DNA of 20,022 nt from a virus, in the IMG/VR virus record IMGVR_UViG_3300037264_000502, positions 1 through 20,022 of that record; one strand, written 5' to 3'. Positions 11,923 to 19,741 of this stretch are shown piece by piece. The notes beneath the pieces are model-generated. The model worked only from the letters and a program-made list of their open reading frames with translations, was not told the DNA's origin and did no database searches. Both the position numbers and the translations under genes were made by a program. Each line of letters begins with the position of its first letter. The first letter of the stretch is position 1.

Positions 11923-12894
11923 ATGGCATTTACACCCGAGTTCGTCGCGCGGCTTCAAGCTGACGTGTATCAACACTGCAACATCCGACTCGACGCCGGC
12001 GAAACCGCCGCGCTTGCTCGGCAACTCGAACACATCTACGCGCAAACGTACGATGTCAAGTACGCCGAGTTGAAGGCGCGGCGCTTCATTCCGATCGACA
12101 CGAGTGTCGACGCGGGCGCCGAGTTCTACACGTATCGGCAATGGAACATGTTCGGCATGGCGAAGTTGATCGCCAATTACGCCGACGACTTGCCGCGCGT
12201 TGACTCGCTCGCGAAAGAGTTCCCGGCGCCGATCAAGTCGCTTGGTGCGTCTTACGGCTTCAGCATCCAAGACATGCGGCGCGCCGCCATGAACGGATCG
12301 CAACTCGACGCGCGTCGAGCGAGAGCCGCACGTCGTGCACACGAGCAATCGTTTGATGACATCATGGCGTTTGGCAACGCCGACGCCGGGCTCGGCGGCA
12401 TGACAAACAACGCGAACGTGCCGATCGTTCCCGCCGTCACGGGAACCTGGATCACGTCGGTCGCGACGCCGCTACAAATGATCGCGGATCTGAACGAACT
12501 CGTGAACTCGATCATTCTCGCGACTCTCGAAACGTTCATCCCGAACACGCTCTTGCTCGACAACACGTCGTTTCAGCGGATCAACTCGACGCCGATGTCG
12601 ACAACGGGCGACGCTGACAAGACCGTGTTGCGGTTCTTTCTCGACAACAACCCGTACATCACCGACGTCGACCAGTGGAACAAGTTGAACGCGGCGGGCG
12701 CGGGCGGCGTGTCGCGCGCCGTTGCATACATGCGAAGCGAAGAGGTTCTCGCGGGCGTCGAGCCGCAAGCCTTCGAGCAATTCCCGCCGCAAGCGCGCAA
12801 CCTGGAGTTCGTTGTACCGACGCACTCGCGCGTCGGCGGCGTGCGGATCCAATACCCGCTCGCGATGGCGTACATGGACGACTTGAGCGGTTGA
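11923..12894 (+). CDS. major capsid protein (DUF2184)
   Basis: This 323-residue protein starts behind a strong AAAGGAAAAAG ribosome-binding site, as expected for the most abundant virion protein. It matches DUF2184 capsid proteins: RRFIPIDTSVDAGAEFYTY, GMAKLIANYADDLPRVD, the SYGFSIQDMRRAAMNGSQLD region, a basic AAR+AHEQSFDD helix and FGNADAGLGGMTNN-like loops, with an HK97-like fold expected. The C-terminus (VPTHSRVGGVRIQYPLAMAYMDDL) is also typical. It is followed by a strong hairpin terminator. Length is normal for the family, and no obvious cleaved N-terminal extension is present. Confidence 0.92.
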   Translation: MAFTPEFVARLQADVYQHCNIRLDAGETAALARQLEHIYAQTYDVKYAELKARRFIPIDTSVDAGAEFYTYRQWNMFGMAKLIANYADDLPRVDSLAKEFPAPIKSLGASYGFSIQDMRRAAMNGSQLDARRARAARRAHEQSFDDIMAFGNADAGLGGMTNNANVPIVPAVTGTWITSVATPLQMIADLNELVNSIILATLETFIPNTLLLDNTSFQRINSTPMSTTGDADKTVLRFFLDNNPYITDVDQWNKLNAAGAGGVSRAVAYMRSEEVLAGVEPQAFEQFPPQARNLEFVVPTHSRVGGVRIQYPLAMAYMDDLSG

Positions 12895-12913
12895 TCGATC
12901 GCCGCTTCGCGAG

Positions 12914-12945
12914 AGCCCGAGAACGCGCACGCGTCTCGGGCTTTC
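12914..12945 (+). terminator. terminator-like hairpin after the major capsid gene
   Basis: AGCCCGAGA (12914-12922) pairs with TCTCGGGCT (12934-12942), and the intervening ACGCGCACGCG can form a further GC pairing near the loop. TTCG follows. It lies 19 bp past the capsid stop and 22 bp before the next start. With only a short T-run, it probably reduces rather than abolishes read-through, as often seen after major capsid genes. Confidence 0.7.
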
Positions 12946-12964
12946 GTGGTGCGAGGTTCAAACA

Positions 12965-13519
12965 ATGGCGACGATCACGAACAACGAAGCGCGCTTGATC
13001 TGGGCACCGAAGGTTTCAGGGCATCCAGCGATCAAGTGGTTGCCGGGCAAGAACCGACTCAACGAAACTTTTTGGAAAGCGGCGCAGCACAACAACGACG
13101 TGAAGCGCTGGATCAAACTCGGTTGGTTGTCGATCGACATGAACGACGACATGCCCGACCCGACGATCCCGCCGACCGACGCCGAACTCGCTGGGTTCAC
13201 CGACACCGAACTCGGCGCCGCACTCAAGAACCCGAACGTTCCCGTGCAATGGCATCCCGTGCTCGAAGGCGAACTCGCGAAGCGCGCCGACGCGAAGCGC
13301 GCCGACGTGTCGAAGCGCTTGCCGCCGGTGACGCCGCCGACCGACAAGGATCGTAAGAGCCTCTTAGGCTTGCGCGTCGAAGAGTGCTTGCCCTTGATCG
13401 CCGCCGAGACCGATGTCGACACGCTCGAAGCATGGGGAACATCCGACAAGCGCAAGACGATCGACGAAGCGATCGACGCACGCCTCGCCGAACTCGCGCT
13501 CGACGGAGATGAAGGGTAA
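12965..13519 (+). CDS. probable head-proximal structural protein, function unknown
   Basis: A GAGG eight bases upstream supports ATG 12965; the protein has 184 residues. The N-terminal part, with WLPGKNRLNETFWKA and VKRWIKLGWLSI (about 25-58), forms a short domain found at the start of several uncharacterised phage head/neck proteins. The middle is Pro/Thr-rich. The C-terminus (EECLPLIAAETDVDTLEAW...KTIDEAIDARLAEL) resembles small helical repeats that often end phage structural proteins. It lies directly after the capsid gene and before the DUF4054 connector gene, so a role at the head or neck is likely but not proved. Confidence 0.7.
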   Translation: MATITNNEARLIWAPKVSGHPAIKWLPGKNRLNETFWKAAQHNNDVKRWIKLGWLSIDMNDDMPDPTIPPTDAELAGFTDTELGAALKNPNVPVQWHPVLEGELAKRADAKRADVSKRLPPVTPPTDKDRKSLLGLRVEECLPLIAAETDVDTLEAWGTSDKRKTIDEAIDARLAELALDGDEG

Positions 13520-13522
13520 GCC

Positions 13523-13804
13523 ATGGCGGTAGAACGTCGCGACTTTCTCGCCCGCTTTCCCGAGTTCGAACCGGCGCCGCCCGCAATGGTCGAGTCGGCG
13601 ATTGCCGAAGCGATTCGCAACGTCGACTCGGGCGTGTGGCGAGACAAGACCGACGACGGCGTGCGATGGCACACGGCGCACGCTCTCGCGATGTCGCCGT
13701 TTGGCCAGCAAGCGAGGCTTGTCTCGAAGGATGGATCAACAACGTACGGCATGCGATTCGCTGAACTCATGCGAAGCGTAACGCCGGGGTTTCGTGTGGC
13801 GTGA
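13523..13804 (+). CDS. head-tail connector (DUF4054)
   Basis: This 93-residue protein fits DUF4054: RRDFLARFPEFEPAPPAMVESAIAEA at the N-terminus, a conserved Trp (GVWRD) and a WHTAHALAMSPFG helix. Family members are short helical adaptor proteins that form part of the neck under the portal. Its gene starts three bases after the preceding stop, with AAGGG upstream, and is followed at once by a gp10-like gene. Length is slightly shorter than many members (about 120-150), with the C-terminus ending soon after the second helix region. Confidence 0.75.
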   Translation: MAVERRDFLARFPEFEPAPPAMVESAIAEAIRNVDSGVWRDKTDDGVRWHTAHALAMSPFGQQARLVSKDGSTTYGMRFAELMRSVTPGFRVA

Positions 13805-13805
13805 C

Positions 13806-14252
13806 ATGGCACGAGGTGTTCGAATCATCGATCGCGACCGTGGGTTGAAAGCGCTCGTGCGTCGCGTCTCGAAGCGCTCGGCGGGCGTTGTGAAAGTCGG
13901 CGTGCTGGCGGGCTCGGGTAGCGTCGGCGGCGTGAGCGTGGTCGACGTCGCGAGCATTCACGAGTTCGGGCTCGGTAATCATCCCGAACGATCCTTCATT
14001 CGTGCATGGGCGGATCAAGACAAGTCGAAACACGAAGACATCGAGAGGCGCCTCGCCGCGTCGGTCGTAAAAGGATCGAACACGCACGAGGCGGCGCTCG
14101 AACAACTCGGGCTCGTGCTCGCCGCCGAAGCACAGAAGTTTATACAAGACGGGCGCGTGCAACCGCCGACGATCAAGAGCGGCGGCGGCGGCAACACGAC
14201 ATTGATCGACACGGGGCAACTCGTGTCGTCGATCTCGCATGAGGTCGAATGA
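13806..14252 (+). CDS. neck / tail-completion protein (HK97 gp10-like)
   Basis: The 148-residue protein carries VVKVGVLAGSG, then VVDVASIHEFGLGNHPERSFIRAW (about residues 42-65), the I-x-EFG...P-x-RSF(I/L)R signature of HK97 gp10 and virion-morphogenesis proteins that join tail to head. The C-terminal half ends with a LIDTGQLVSSISHEV motif, also diagnostic (DTG-x-L...S). I chose ATG 13806; GTG 13794 in the same frame would overlap the DUF4054 gene by 11 bp. No good ribosome-binding site is seen, so translation is probably coupled to the gene before it. It overlaps the next gene by ATGA. Confidence 0.85.
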   Translation: MARGVRIIDRDRGLKALVRRVSKRSAGVVKVGVLAGSGSVGGVSVVDVASIHEFGLGNHPERSFIRAWADQDKSKHEDIERRLAASVVKGSNTHEAALEQLGLVLAAEAQKFIQDGRVQPPTIKSGGGGNTTLIDTGQLVSSISHEVE

Positions 14253-14815
14253 TGTCGATCCCGTGGAACACGATCCGGCCCGGCTTGCTCTCGCTCTTCG
14301 GCGATCTCTCGGGCTTGCAAACGTTGTGGGTCGACAAGCGGCGACCGTTCATCGATCCGTCGTTGCAAGCCGTGACGTTGCTTCGAGTGCGCACGACTGA
14401 AACGATCGGCGTCGACGATCGGCGCTATGTGGATCTTGCCGTCGTCGCGCCGGCGCCGACGCTCGAAGAGCAAACCGCCGGGCACAGACGCACGAGTCTC
14501 GACGTTCGCGTCGAGTCGTTCCGACACGACGACGATAGGTTCGCGTTCAACGCCGTTGAGTCGATCCGCACGCGCCTCGCTTTTCGCTCTTCGCTCGATC
14601 GGCTTCGAGCGTTCAACGTCGCGCTCGTGCGAGCGTCACAAGCGATCGACTTCCCGAACGTTTTACAAGACGATCGGATCACTTCGATCGCAACGCTAGA
14701 CTTGATCTTGAATGTCGGGATCTGTGTCGCCGACACAACCAACCCCGTGCAAACGATCGAGACCGTCGACAACCCGTTCGATCACCCCGATACGGTGTTC
14801 AACCCGCCTTGTTAG
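14249..14815 (+). CDS. probable tail terminator / neck protein
   Basis: Starting at ATG 14249 in an ATGA overlap (ATG 14252 is an equivalent alternative), this 188-residue protein has mixed alpha/beta character: TLWVDKRRPFIDPSLQAVTLLRVRT, DLAVVAPAPTLEEQTAGHRRTSLDVRVESF and a helical VESIRTRLAF region. The final SIATLDLILNVGICVADTTNPVQTIETV is a beta-hairpin-like end. This pattern and its place between the gp10-like gene and the sheath gene match the tail terminator that caps the tube and sheath. The assignment rests mainly on position and general shape (LIC_12616-like neck proteins). Confidence 0.65.
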   Translation: MMSIPWNTIRPGLLSLFGDLSGLQTLWVDKRRPFIDPSLQAVTLLRVRTTETIGVDDRRYVDLAVVAPAPTLEEQTAGHRRTSLDVRVESFRHDDDRFAFNAVESIRTRLAFRSSLDRLRAFNVALVRASQAIDFPNVLQDDRITSIATLDLILNVGICVADTTNPVQTIETVDNPFDHPDTVFNPPC

Positions 14816-14827
14816 GAGCAACGACCA

Positions 14828-16156
14828 ATGAGCCTCGAAGACATCATCTCAGTTTCGATCACCGCGCAAACGACAACGGTGTCGAGGCTTGGTTTCGGCA
14901 CGCCGTTGATCGCCCGCTTTCACAACGTCGTGCCGAGCGTGGTTCGCGAATACAAGACGCTCACTGCTATGACCGACGACGGTTGGCCCGCGACCGATCC
15001 CGCCGTCTTGATCGCGACGAAGATCGCGAGCCAGAACCCGAAGCCTGCAAAGTGGAAGGTCGGCAAGCGCGCGAGCGCGTTCACGCAGATCGTGACGTTC
15101 ACGCCGATCAAGACCACGCAAGGCTACGTGTACACGTTCGACATCGTGGTCGGCGCGGTCACGACAACGATCACGTATACCGTGCTCGCCGCCGCGACGC
15201 CGGCGATCATCGCGACGGCGCTCACGCCGTTGATCACCGCGGTCGTTGGGATCACCGCCGTCGACTCGACGGGGTTCGTCACGATCACGACCGATGCCGC
15301 TGGCGCGCTCGTCGATTACGTCGGCGTGAGCGACGAGCCCGACAACTTCTCGTTCAAAGACATCACCGCGGATCCGGGTCTCGCCGCCGACTTGACCGCG
15401 ATCGAGACCGTCGATCCCGACGGTTGGTATTGTCTCTTGCTCGACTCGAACTCGGAAGCCGAGATCCTCGCCGCCGCCGCGTTCATCGAAGCGCGCAAAA
15501 AGATCTTCGTGTGCAACACGAGTGACACGAATGTCGTCGACAACGTGGTTACGACCGACGTCATGAGCGACTTGCAGTCGTTCGCGTACGCACGCACGGC
15601 GATCATCTACTCGCAAGCGCGCTTGCTCAATTGGTCGGGCGCGGCGTGGGCGGGCAACCGCTTGCCGAGCGATCCGGGTTCGAGCACTTGGGCGTTCAAG
15701 ACGCTTGCCGCTGTGCAAGTCGACGGCGCCTTGACCGGCGGGCAAGTGAGCGTGATCGAGAGCAAGGGGGGCAACGTCTATCGCACGATCGCTGGCGTGA
15801 ACGTGACCACGTTCGGGATCACGGCGTCGGGTGAATACATCGACGTGACGATCTTTATCGACTGGCTCGACGCGCGGATCAAAGAACGGATCTTCGGCGT
15901 GTTGATCAACAACCCGAAGGTTCCTTACACCGACGCGGGCGTCGATCTCATGCGCGCGCAAGTGCTCGCGCAACTCAACCAAGGGATCACCGCTGGCGGG
16001 CTCGCCGCCGACCCGGCGCCCGTCGTGACGGCGCCGCTCGTCGCTGACATCGATCCCGCCGACAAGGCGGCTCGCGTGTTGCCCGATATCAACTTCACTG
16101 CAACGCTTGCCGGCGCGATTCACCAGCTGGTGATCACGGGCGTGCTCTCGGTCTAA
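14828..16156 (+). CDS. contractile tail sheath protein (DUF3383)
   Basis: This 442-residue protein follows a TAGGAG ribosome-binding site. It matches DUF3383 sheath-like proteins: an SLEDIISVSITAQT start, the FGTPLIARFHN region, a Thr/Ala/Val-rich beta insertion (about 85-190), and the conserved WYCLLLDSNSEAEILAAAAFIEARKK segment (about 199-224). A later core has ARLLNWSGAAWAGNRLPSDPGSSTWAFK, and the GGNVYRTIAGVNVT/FIDWLDARIKERIF segments follow. The sheath contracts to drive the tube into the host, so the phage is a myovirus. Its position directly before the tube gene confirms it. Confidence 0.92.
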   Translation: MSLEDIISVSITAQTTTVSRLGFGTPLIARFHNVVPSVVREYKTLTAMTDDGWPATDPAVLIATKIASQNPKPAKWKVGKRASAFTQIVTFTPIKTTQGYVYTFDIVVGAVTTTITYTVLAAATPAIIATALTPLITAVVGITAVDSTGFVTITTDAAGALVDYVGVSDEPDNFSFKDITADPGLAADLTAIETVDPDGWYCLLLDSNSEAEILAAAAFIEARKKIFVCNTSDTNVVDNVVTTDVMSDLQSFAYARTAIIYSQARLLNWSGAAWAGNRLPSDPGSSTWAFKTLAAVQVDGALTGGQVSVIESKGGNVYRTIAGVNVTTFGITASGEYIDVTIFIDWLDARIKERIFGVLINNPKVPYTDAGVDLMRAQVLAQLNQGITAGGLAADPAPVVTAPLVADIDPADKAARVLPDINFTATLAGAIHQLVITGVLSV

Positions 16157-16169
16157 GAAAGGATCCGCA

Positions 16170-16601
16170 ATGGGTTTCAAAGTATACGACGCGAGCGAAG
16201 TGTCGGTGATCATCGCCGGGCTTCCGATCGAAAGCGGTTACGACGACGGCGAGTTTCTTCGCATCGAACAAGAGGCGGACGACTTCGTTGATAAGGTCGG
16301 CACCGACGGCGAGGTGACGCGCTCGAAGACGAACGATCGCCGCGCAACGGTGTCGGTGATCCTCATGCAATCGAGCGACGGCAACAACCTCTTGTCGGGG
16401 TTGAACAACATCGATCGACTCGCCGGCAACGGCGCGGGCGTCGGGCCGTTGCTCGTGAAAGATCGGCAAGGGCTCGCACTGTACGCCGCCGCCGAGTGTT
16501 GGATCTCGAAGCCGCCCGACGTGTCGTTCGATCGCGAGCCTACGGCGCGCGAATGGACGATCCGCGTTGCGTCGCTCGAACGTTTCGACGGCGGCAACTA
16601 G
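16170..16601 (+). CDS. tail tube protein (DUF3277)
   Basis: This 143-residue protein begins with KVYDASEVSVIIAGLPIESGYDDGEFLRIEQ and continues with VDKVGTDGEVTRSKTNDRRATVSVILMQSS, then a C-terminal AECWISKPPDVSFDREPTAREWTIRV. These are hallmarks of DUF3277 tube proteins (phage KPP10-like). The tube is the inner channel surrounded by the sheath. AAGGATCC before the start is a good ribosome-binding site. Length and order (sheath, then tube, then chaperones) are as in other simple myoviruses. Confidence 0.92.
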   Translation: MGFKVYDASEVSVIIAGLPIESGYDDGEFLRIEQEADDFVDKVGTDGEVTRSKTNDRRATVSVILMQSSDGNNLLSGLNNIDRLAGNGAGVGPLLVKDRQGLALYAAAECWISKPPDVSFDREPTAREWTIRVASLERFDGGN

Positions 16602-16638
16602 CAGCAACAACCAACGAACAGAAAGTGCATAGGGCAAC

Positions 16639-17124
16639 ATGAGAGAAACGAAGCACAAGACGATCGGCGACCGCGGGAACGTTTACCACGTAACGCAATT
16701 TGGAGCGCGCCACGGCGGGCGCGTGCTCGTGCGGTTGCTCAAGATGATCGGTGGCGCCGCCGGCGAGGCGCTCAAGAGCGAAGGCGATTTTGACATGAAC
16801 GTCGTCGGCAACGTGGTCGCGAACCTCGCCGAGACCGTGAGCGAGAACGACTTCGATTATCTGTGTGACACGTTCGCAGTCGCGACCGAAGTTGAGATCA
16901 ACGGCAAGTCGGTGCCGCTTTCAACCGAAGGCGTCTTCGACGTGCACTTCGCCGGCGCTTACATCGAACTCGGGCAATGGTTGCTCTTCGCCGTCGAGGT
17001 GAACTTCGGGAGTTTTTTAGGCGCGGGCGGGATACTCAAACGGGCGACCGACGGCGCTCGCCCGGCTTCGGCGGCGGCGGCAAACGCGGCAAGCGCGTCG
17101 CCGTCGATATCCCCGATCATTTAA
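16639..17124 (+). CDS. tail assembly chaperone (zero-frame product)
   Basis: The 161-residue product reads a beta-type N-terminus (VYHVTQFGARHGGRVLVRLLKMIG) and a helical VVGNVVANLAETVSENDFDYLCDTF region. It then has a VEINGKSVPLS...FDVHFAGAYIELGQWLLFAVEVNFGSF segment, which fits tail-assembly chaperones upstream of tape measure genes. The last 34 residues are low-complexity Ala/Ser. A slippery TTTTTTA lies at codon 127, so a portion of ribosomes should shift into the -1 frame. It helps fold or coat the tape measure while the tube grows. Ribosome-binding site is weak (AGGG). Confidence 0.8.
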   Translation: MRETKHKTIGDRGNVYHVTQFGARHGGRVLVRLLKMIGGAAGEALKSEGDFDMNVVGNVVANLAETVSENDFDYLCDTFAVATEVEINGKSVPLSTEGVFDVHFAGAYIELGQWLLFAVEVNFGSFLGAGGILKRATDGARPASAAAANAASASPSISPII

Positions 17125-17288
17125 GGGGAGAATGGTCGATCTGGCGGGTCGCGACTTCGCCGCACTTCCGAGATTCTCTCGCCGAGATCGAAAGCAGTTG
17201 GAGCCTCGACGATCTGTATGATGCTCACGACGTGATCGAAACGCTCGAAGAGCTAGACCGGCGGCGAGGCGAGAGCCTGAGAAAGTAA
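16639..17288 (+). CDS. tail assembly chaperone, -1 frameshift fusion
   Basis: Joining 16639-17019 to 17019-17288 gives a 216-residue fusion: 127 shared residues plus 89 from the -1 frame. The -1 part contains DIPDHLRGEWSIWRVATSPHF and SSWSLDDLYDAHDVIETLEELDRR, the helical module seen at the end of GT-type chaperones in many tailed phages. It has no start codon or ribosome-binding site suited to separate expression. The fusion ends nine bases before the tape measure start, the canonical place for a G/GT pair. The gene is easily missed because it is split between two frames. Confidence 0.85.
17013..17019 (+). promoter_or_regulatory. -1 programmed frameshift slippery heptamer T TTT TTA
   Basis: The zero-frame codons are AGT TTT TTA GGC, so the heptamer T TTT TTA is in the correct X XXY YYZ register for -1 slippage. 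A stem-loop (CGGGCGA 17041-17047 with TCGCCCG 17058-17064) lies 21 bases downstream; an alternative pairing of CGGGCG (17024-17029) with 17059-17064 is also possible and starts closer to the slip site. Either could stimulate pausing. Confidence 0.85.
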
Positions 17289-17297
17289 ACGCACGCA

Positions 17298-19025
17298 ATG
17301 GCACTTCGAGAGGTTATCGCAAGGTTCGGCTTTGAGTTTGATCAAGCTGGATTGAAGCGCGCACAGTCTGGGATCGCTGGCGTCGTCGGTTCACTCGGAA
17401 CCTTGGGCGTCGCACTCGGCGCCGGCGTGATCGTGCGCGGCTTGGCCAACTTCGTTAGTGACATCGTAAAGGCCGGCGACGAGCTAGGCGACACCGCGGC
17501 AAAGCTCGGCGTGTCGGCAGAAGCGTTGCAGCGTTGGCGCACTGCCGTAGACTTCGCGGGCGGTTCTGCCGACTCGTTGAACCAAGCTCTTTTCACTGTG
17601 CAAAAGAGCGCCTTCGAGGCGGCGAAAGGAACAGGCGACGCCGCCGACACGTTCAAGGCGTTGGGCGTTTCGGTCAAGGATCAAAGCGGCAACCTCAAAG
17701 ACACTGAGACGCTCTTGCGCGAGTCTGCGCACGCTCTCGCCGCGGTCGAGAACGGGACCGAGCGCACAGCGCTTGCGTCCAAGATCTTCGGCAAGGCTGC
17801 AAAGGAACTGACACCGCTTCTCGCCGAGGGGGAAGCGGGGTTGCAAAAGTACCTTGAAGCGATTGACGAGGCGGGCGGCGGTCTCAGTAGTGAGTTGATC
17901 GCTAACGCCGACGAGGCTGATAAAGCCTTCAAGCGTTTCGATCTCGCGTTGCTCTCGGTCAAGAGCACGATCGCCGTCGCGATTCTGCCGGCGATCTCTC
18001 AGATGGCCACATGGCTCGGTCGGGGGATCTCCGAGATCTCGAAGTTCGCCAAGTCGACGGGCGCGATTAAGTCGTTGCTCGTTGCGCTCGGGCTCGTGCT
18101 CGGCAAGCTGGCGATCGCGAAGTTCGGCGCGTCGTTGCTCTCGCTCGCTCGCGCCGCCGTCGTGCCCTTGCTCAAGTTCGCGCTCTTGTTTCTTGTCATC
18201 GACGACTTGATCGCGCTCTTCGAAGGTCGCGGCTCTGTGATCGGTACGTTCATCGACAAGATCTTCGGCGCGGGTTCTGCGGCGGCGGTCGTAAACGGGA
18301 TCAAAGCGATCGGCGCGGCGATCTCGGGTCTCTTGCAAACGGGAGACTTCGCCGCGTTCGACAAGGCGCTCGAAGACATCTTCGGCCCGATCGGATCCGA
18401 CATCGTGGGCGATGTCGTGTTCACGTTCTCGATGATCGGAGAAGAGATCGACGCCGCTCTCGACGGTATAGGCCAAGCATGGGATGAGTTTTGGAGCGGG
18501 CTCGGCGACTCAATCGTTTCGTCGGCGATCGGTATCACGAACGACGTGATTCAACTCGCGAGCGGTATTGTCGACGGGCTCGTGAACGGGATCAAAGACG
18601 GTTCGACGGCGGTGATCGACGCGCTCGGCTCGGTAGTGACAGGTGCAATTGACGCGGCAAAAAAGAAACTCGGGATCGGTTCGCCGTCGAAGGTCGCGGC
18701 GCGGCAAGTCGGCGGGCCGTTCATTGAAGGGATCGGCGTCGGCGCGCTCGACGCCGCCAGGAACGTTGCTCGCATGACCGCTAACGCCGCGCGCATCGCG
18801 ACGAGCACGTCGGCACCGACTTCGATCTCGGCGCCCGTGCGAGGCGGCACGGGCGCGGCAATGGGCGGCGTCGTGTTCAAGAGTGACATCGCGTTGTCGG
18901 TGTCGGGCGGCTCGGCGAGCGATCCGCAGATCTCGAAGTTGCGGCAAGGCGTGCGCGACGAGTTGCGAGACAATCGCCGAGCAACGCTCGACGCACTTCA
19001 CCAAGTGATCGAGGCGCCAGCGTGA
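17298..19025 (+). CDS. tape measure protein
   Basis: This 575-residue protein has the long Ala/Gly/hydrophobic and helical composition of tape measures. The start MALREVIARFGFEFDQAGLK is like other members. Two hydrophobic stretches (about 31-57 and 259-309) could interact with the host membrane on ejection. A C-terminal GIGSPSKVAARQVGGPFIEGIGVGAL (about 457-482) is the common GSPS/IGxGAL motif of tape measures. At the usual 0.15 nm per residue, the tail would be about 85 nm (inference). Its GTG-coupled neighbour overlaps its end by GTGA. Ribosome-binding site is weak. Confidence 0.9.
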   Translation: MALREVIARFGFEFDQAGLKRAQSGIAGVVGSLGTLGVALGAGVIVRGLANFVSDIVKAGDELGDTAAKLGVSAEALQRWRTAVDFAGGSADSLNQALFTVQKSAFEAAKGTGDAADTFKALGVSVKDQSGNLKDTETLLRESAHALAAVENGTERTALASKIFGKAAKELTPLLAEGEAGLQKYLEAIDEAGGGLSSELIANADEADKAFKRFDLALLSVKSTIAVAILPAISQMATWLGRGISEISKFAKSTGAIKSLLVALGLVLGKLAIAKFGASLLSLARAAVVPLLKFALLFLVIDDLIALFEGRGSVIGTFIDKIFGAGSAAAVVNGIKAIGAAISGLLQTGDFAAFDKALEDIFGPIGSDIVGDVVFTFSMIGEEIDAALDGIGQAWDEFWSGLGDSIVSSAIGITNDVIQLASGIVDGLVNGIKDGSTAVIDALGSVVTGAIDAAKKKLGIGSPSKVAARQVGGPFIEGIGVGALDAARNVARMTANAARIATSTSAPTSISAPVRGGTGAAMGGVVFKSDIALSVSGGSASDPQISKLRQGVRDELRDNRRATLDALHQVIEAPA

Positions 19026-19741
19026 CCGCGTTCATTATTCCCGACGACGACTCTTCGAGGATCATCACGTTTGACGTGATCGAAAGCGAGAATCACGAGA
19101 GCATTGCCGAGATCACGGATCACCCCGTCGAAGTCGGCGTGAGTATCTCCGATCACATTCGCCCGTTACCGGCGCGCTTATCGCTCGTCGCTTACACGAC
19201 CAACCAACCGATCACCGTGAACCCGTTCACGCAACGCGGCGAGGTGAAGTCGTTCAAGTTCGAAGTACCGAAGTATTCGATCCCCGTCGAACCGACGCCC
19301 GGCGCGCTCTATCGCGCGGGCATTCAAGCGCTCGGTTCGCTCTTCGGCGACTCGGATCGATCGGTGAGCATTCTCGCGTTCGACTCGCCGTTTAACGCGA
19401 TCTGGGAAACTTACGAAGTGTTGCGCGAGTTTCAAGAGAACGGCATGTTGTTGCAGATCCTAACCGGGATCCGATCTTACGAAGACATGGTGATCGAGCG
19501 AGTCGCCGCACCTCGAACCGCCGGCGACTCGGGCGTCGCGTTCGCGATCGATGTTCGACAATTGCGCGTCGTGTCTTCGGGGCAAGTCGCCGCGCCGCCC
19601 GTGCCCGCCGACGACGTGCCCGGCGGTTCGCCTCTCGCGAACAAGGGCGGGCAAGGTGCGAAGCCGCCGTCGCCCGGCGAAGACGAAGGCAAGGGCGGTT
19701 CGATCGCTTTCAAGTTTTTGAGCGGGCAAGGGTTGCTCTAA
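19022..19741 (+). CDS. Dit-like tail/baseplate protein
   Basis: The 239-residue protein starts at GTG 19022, overlapping the tape measure stop. Its N-terminal half has FDVIESENHESIAEITDHPVEVGVSISDHIRPLPARLSL, matching the Dit-like N-terminal domain of small myovirus tails. EVLREFQENGMLLQILTGIRSYEDMVIERVAAPRT and AFAIDVRQLRVV complete that fold. The C-terminal 50 residues are a flexible Pro/Gly/Lys-rich extension (GGSPLANKGGQGAKPPSPG), a possible linker to the baseplate. Such proteins link tube and baseplate hub. Order agrees: it follows the tape measure and precedes the baseplate plug. Confidence 0.83.
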   Translation: MTAFIIPDDDSSRIITFDVIESENHESIAEITDHPVEVGVSISDHIRPLPARLSLVAYTTNQPITVNPFTQRGEVKSFKFEVPKYSIPVEPTPGALYRAGIQALGSLFGDSDRSVSILAFDSPFNAIWETYEVLREFQENGMLLQILTGIRSYEDMVIERVAAPRTAGDSGVAFAIDVRQLRVVSSGQVAAPPVPADDVPGGSPLANKGGQGAKPPSPGEDEGKGGSIAFKFLSGQGLL

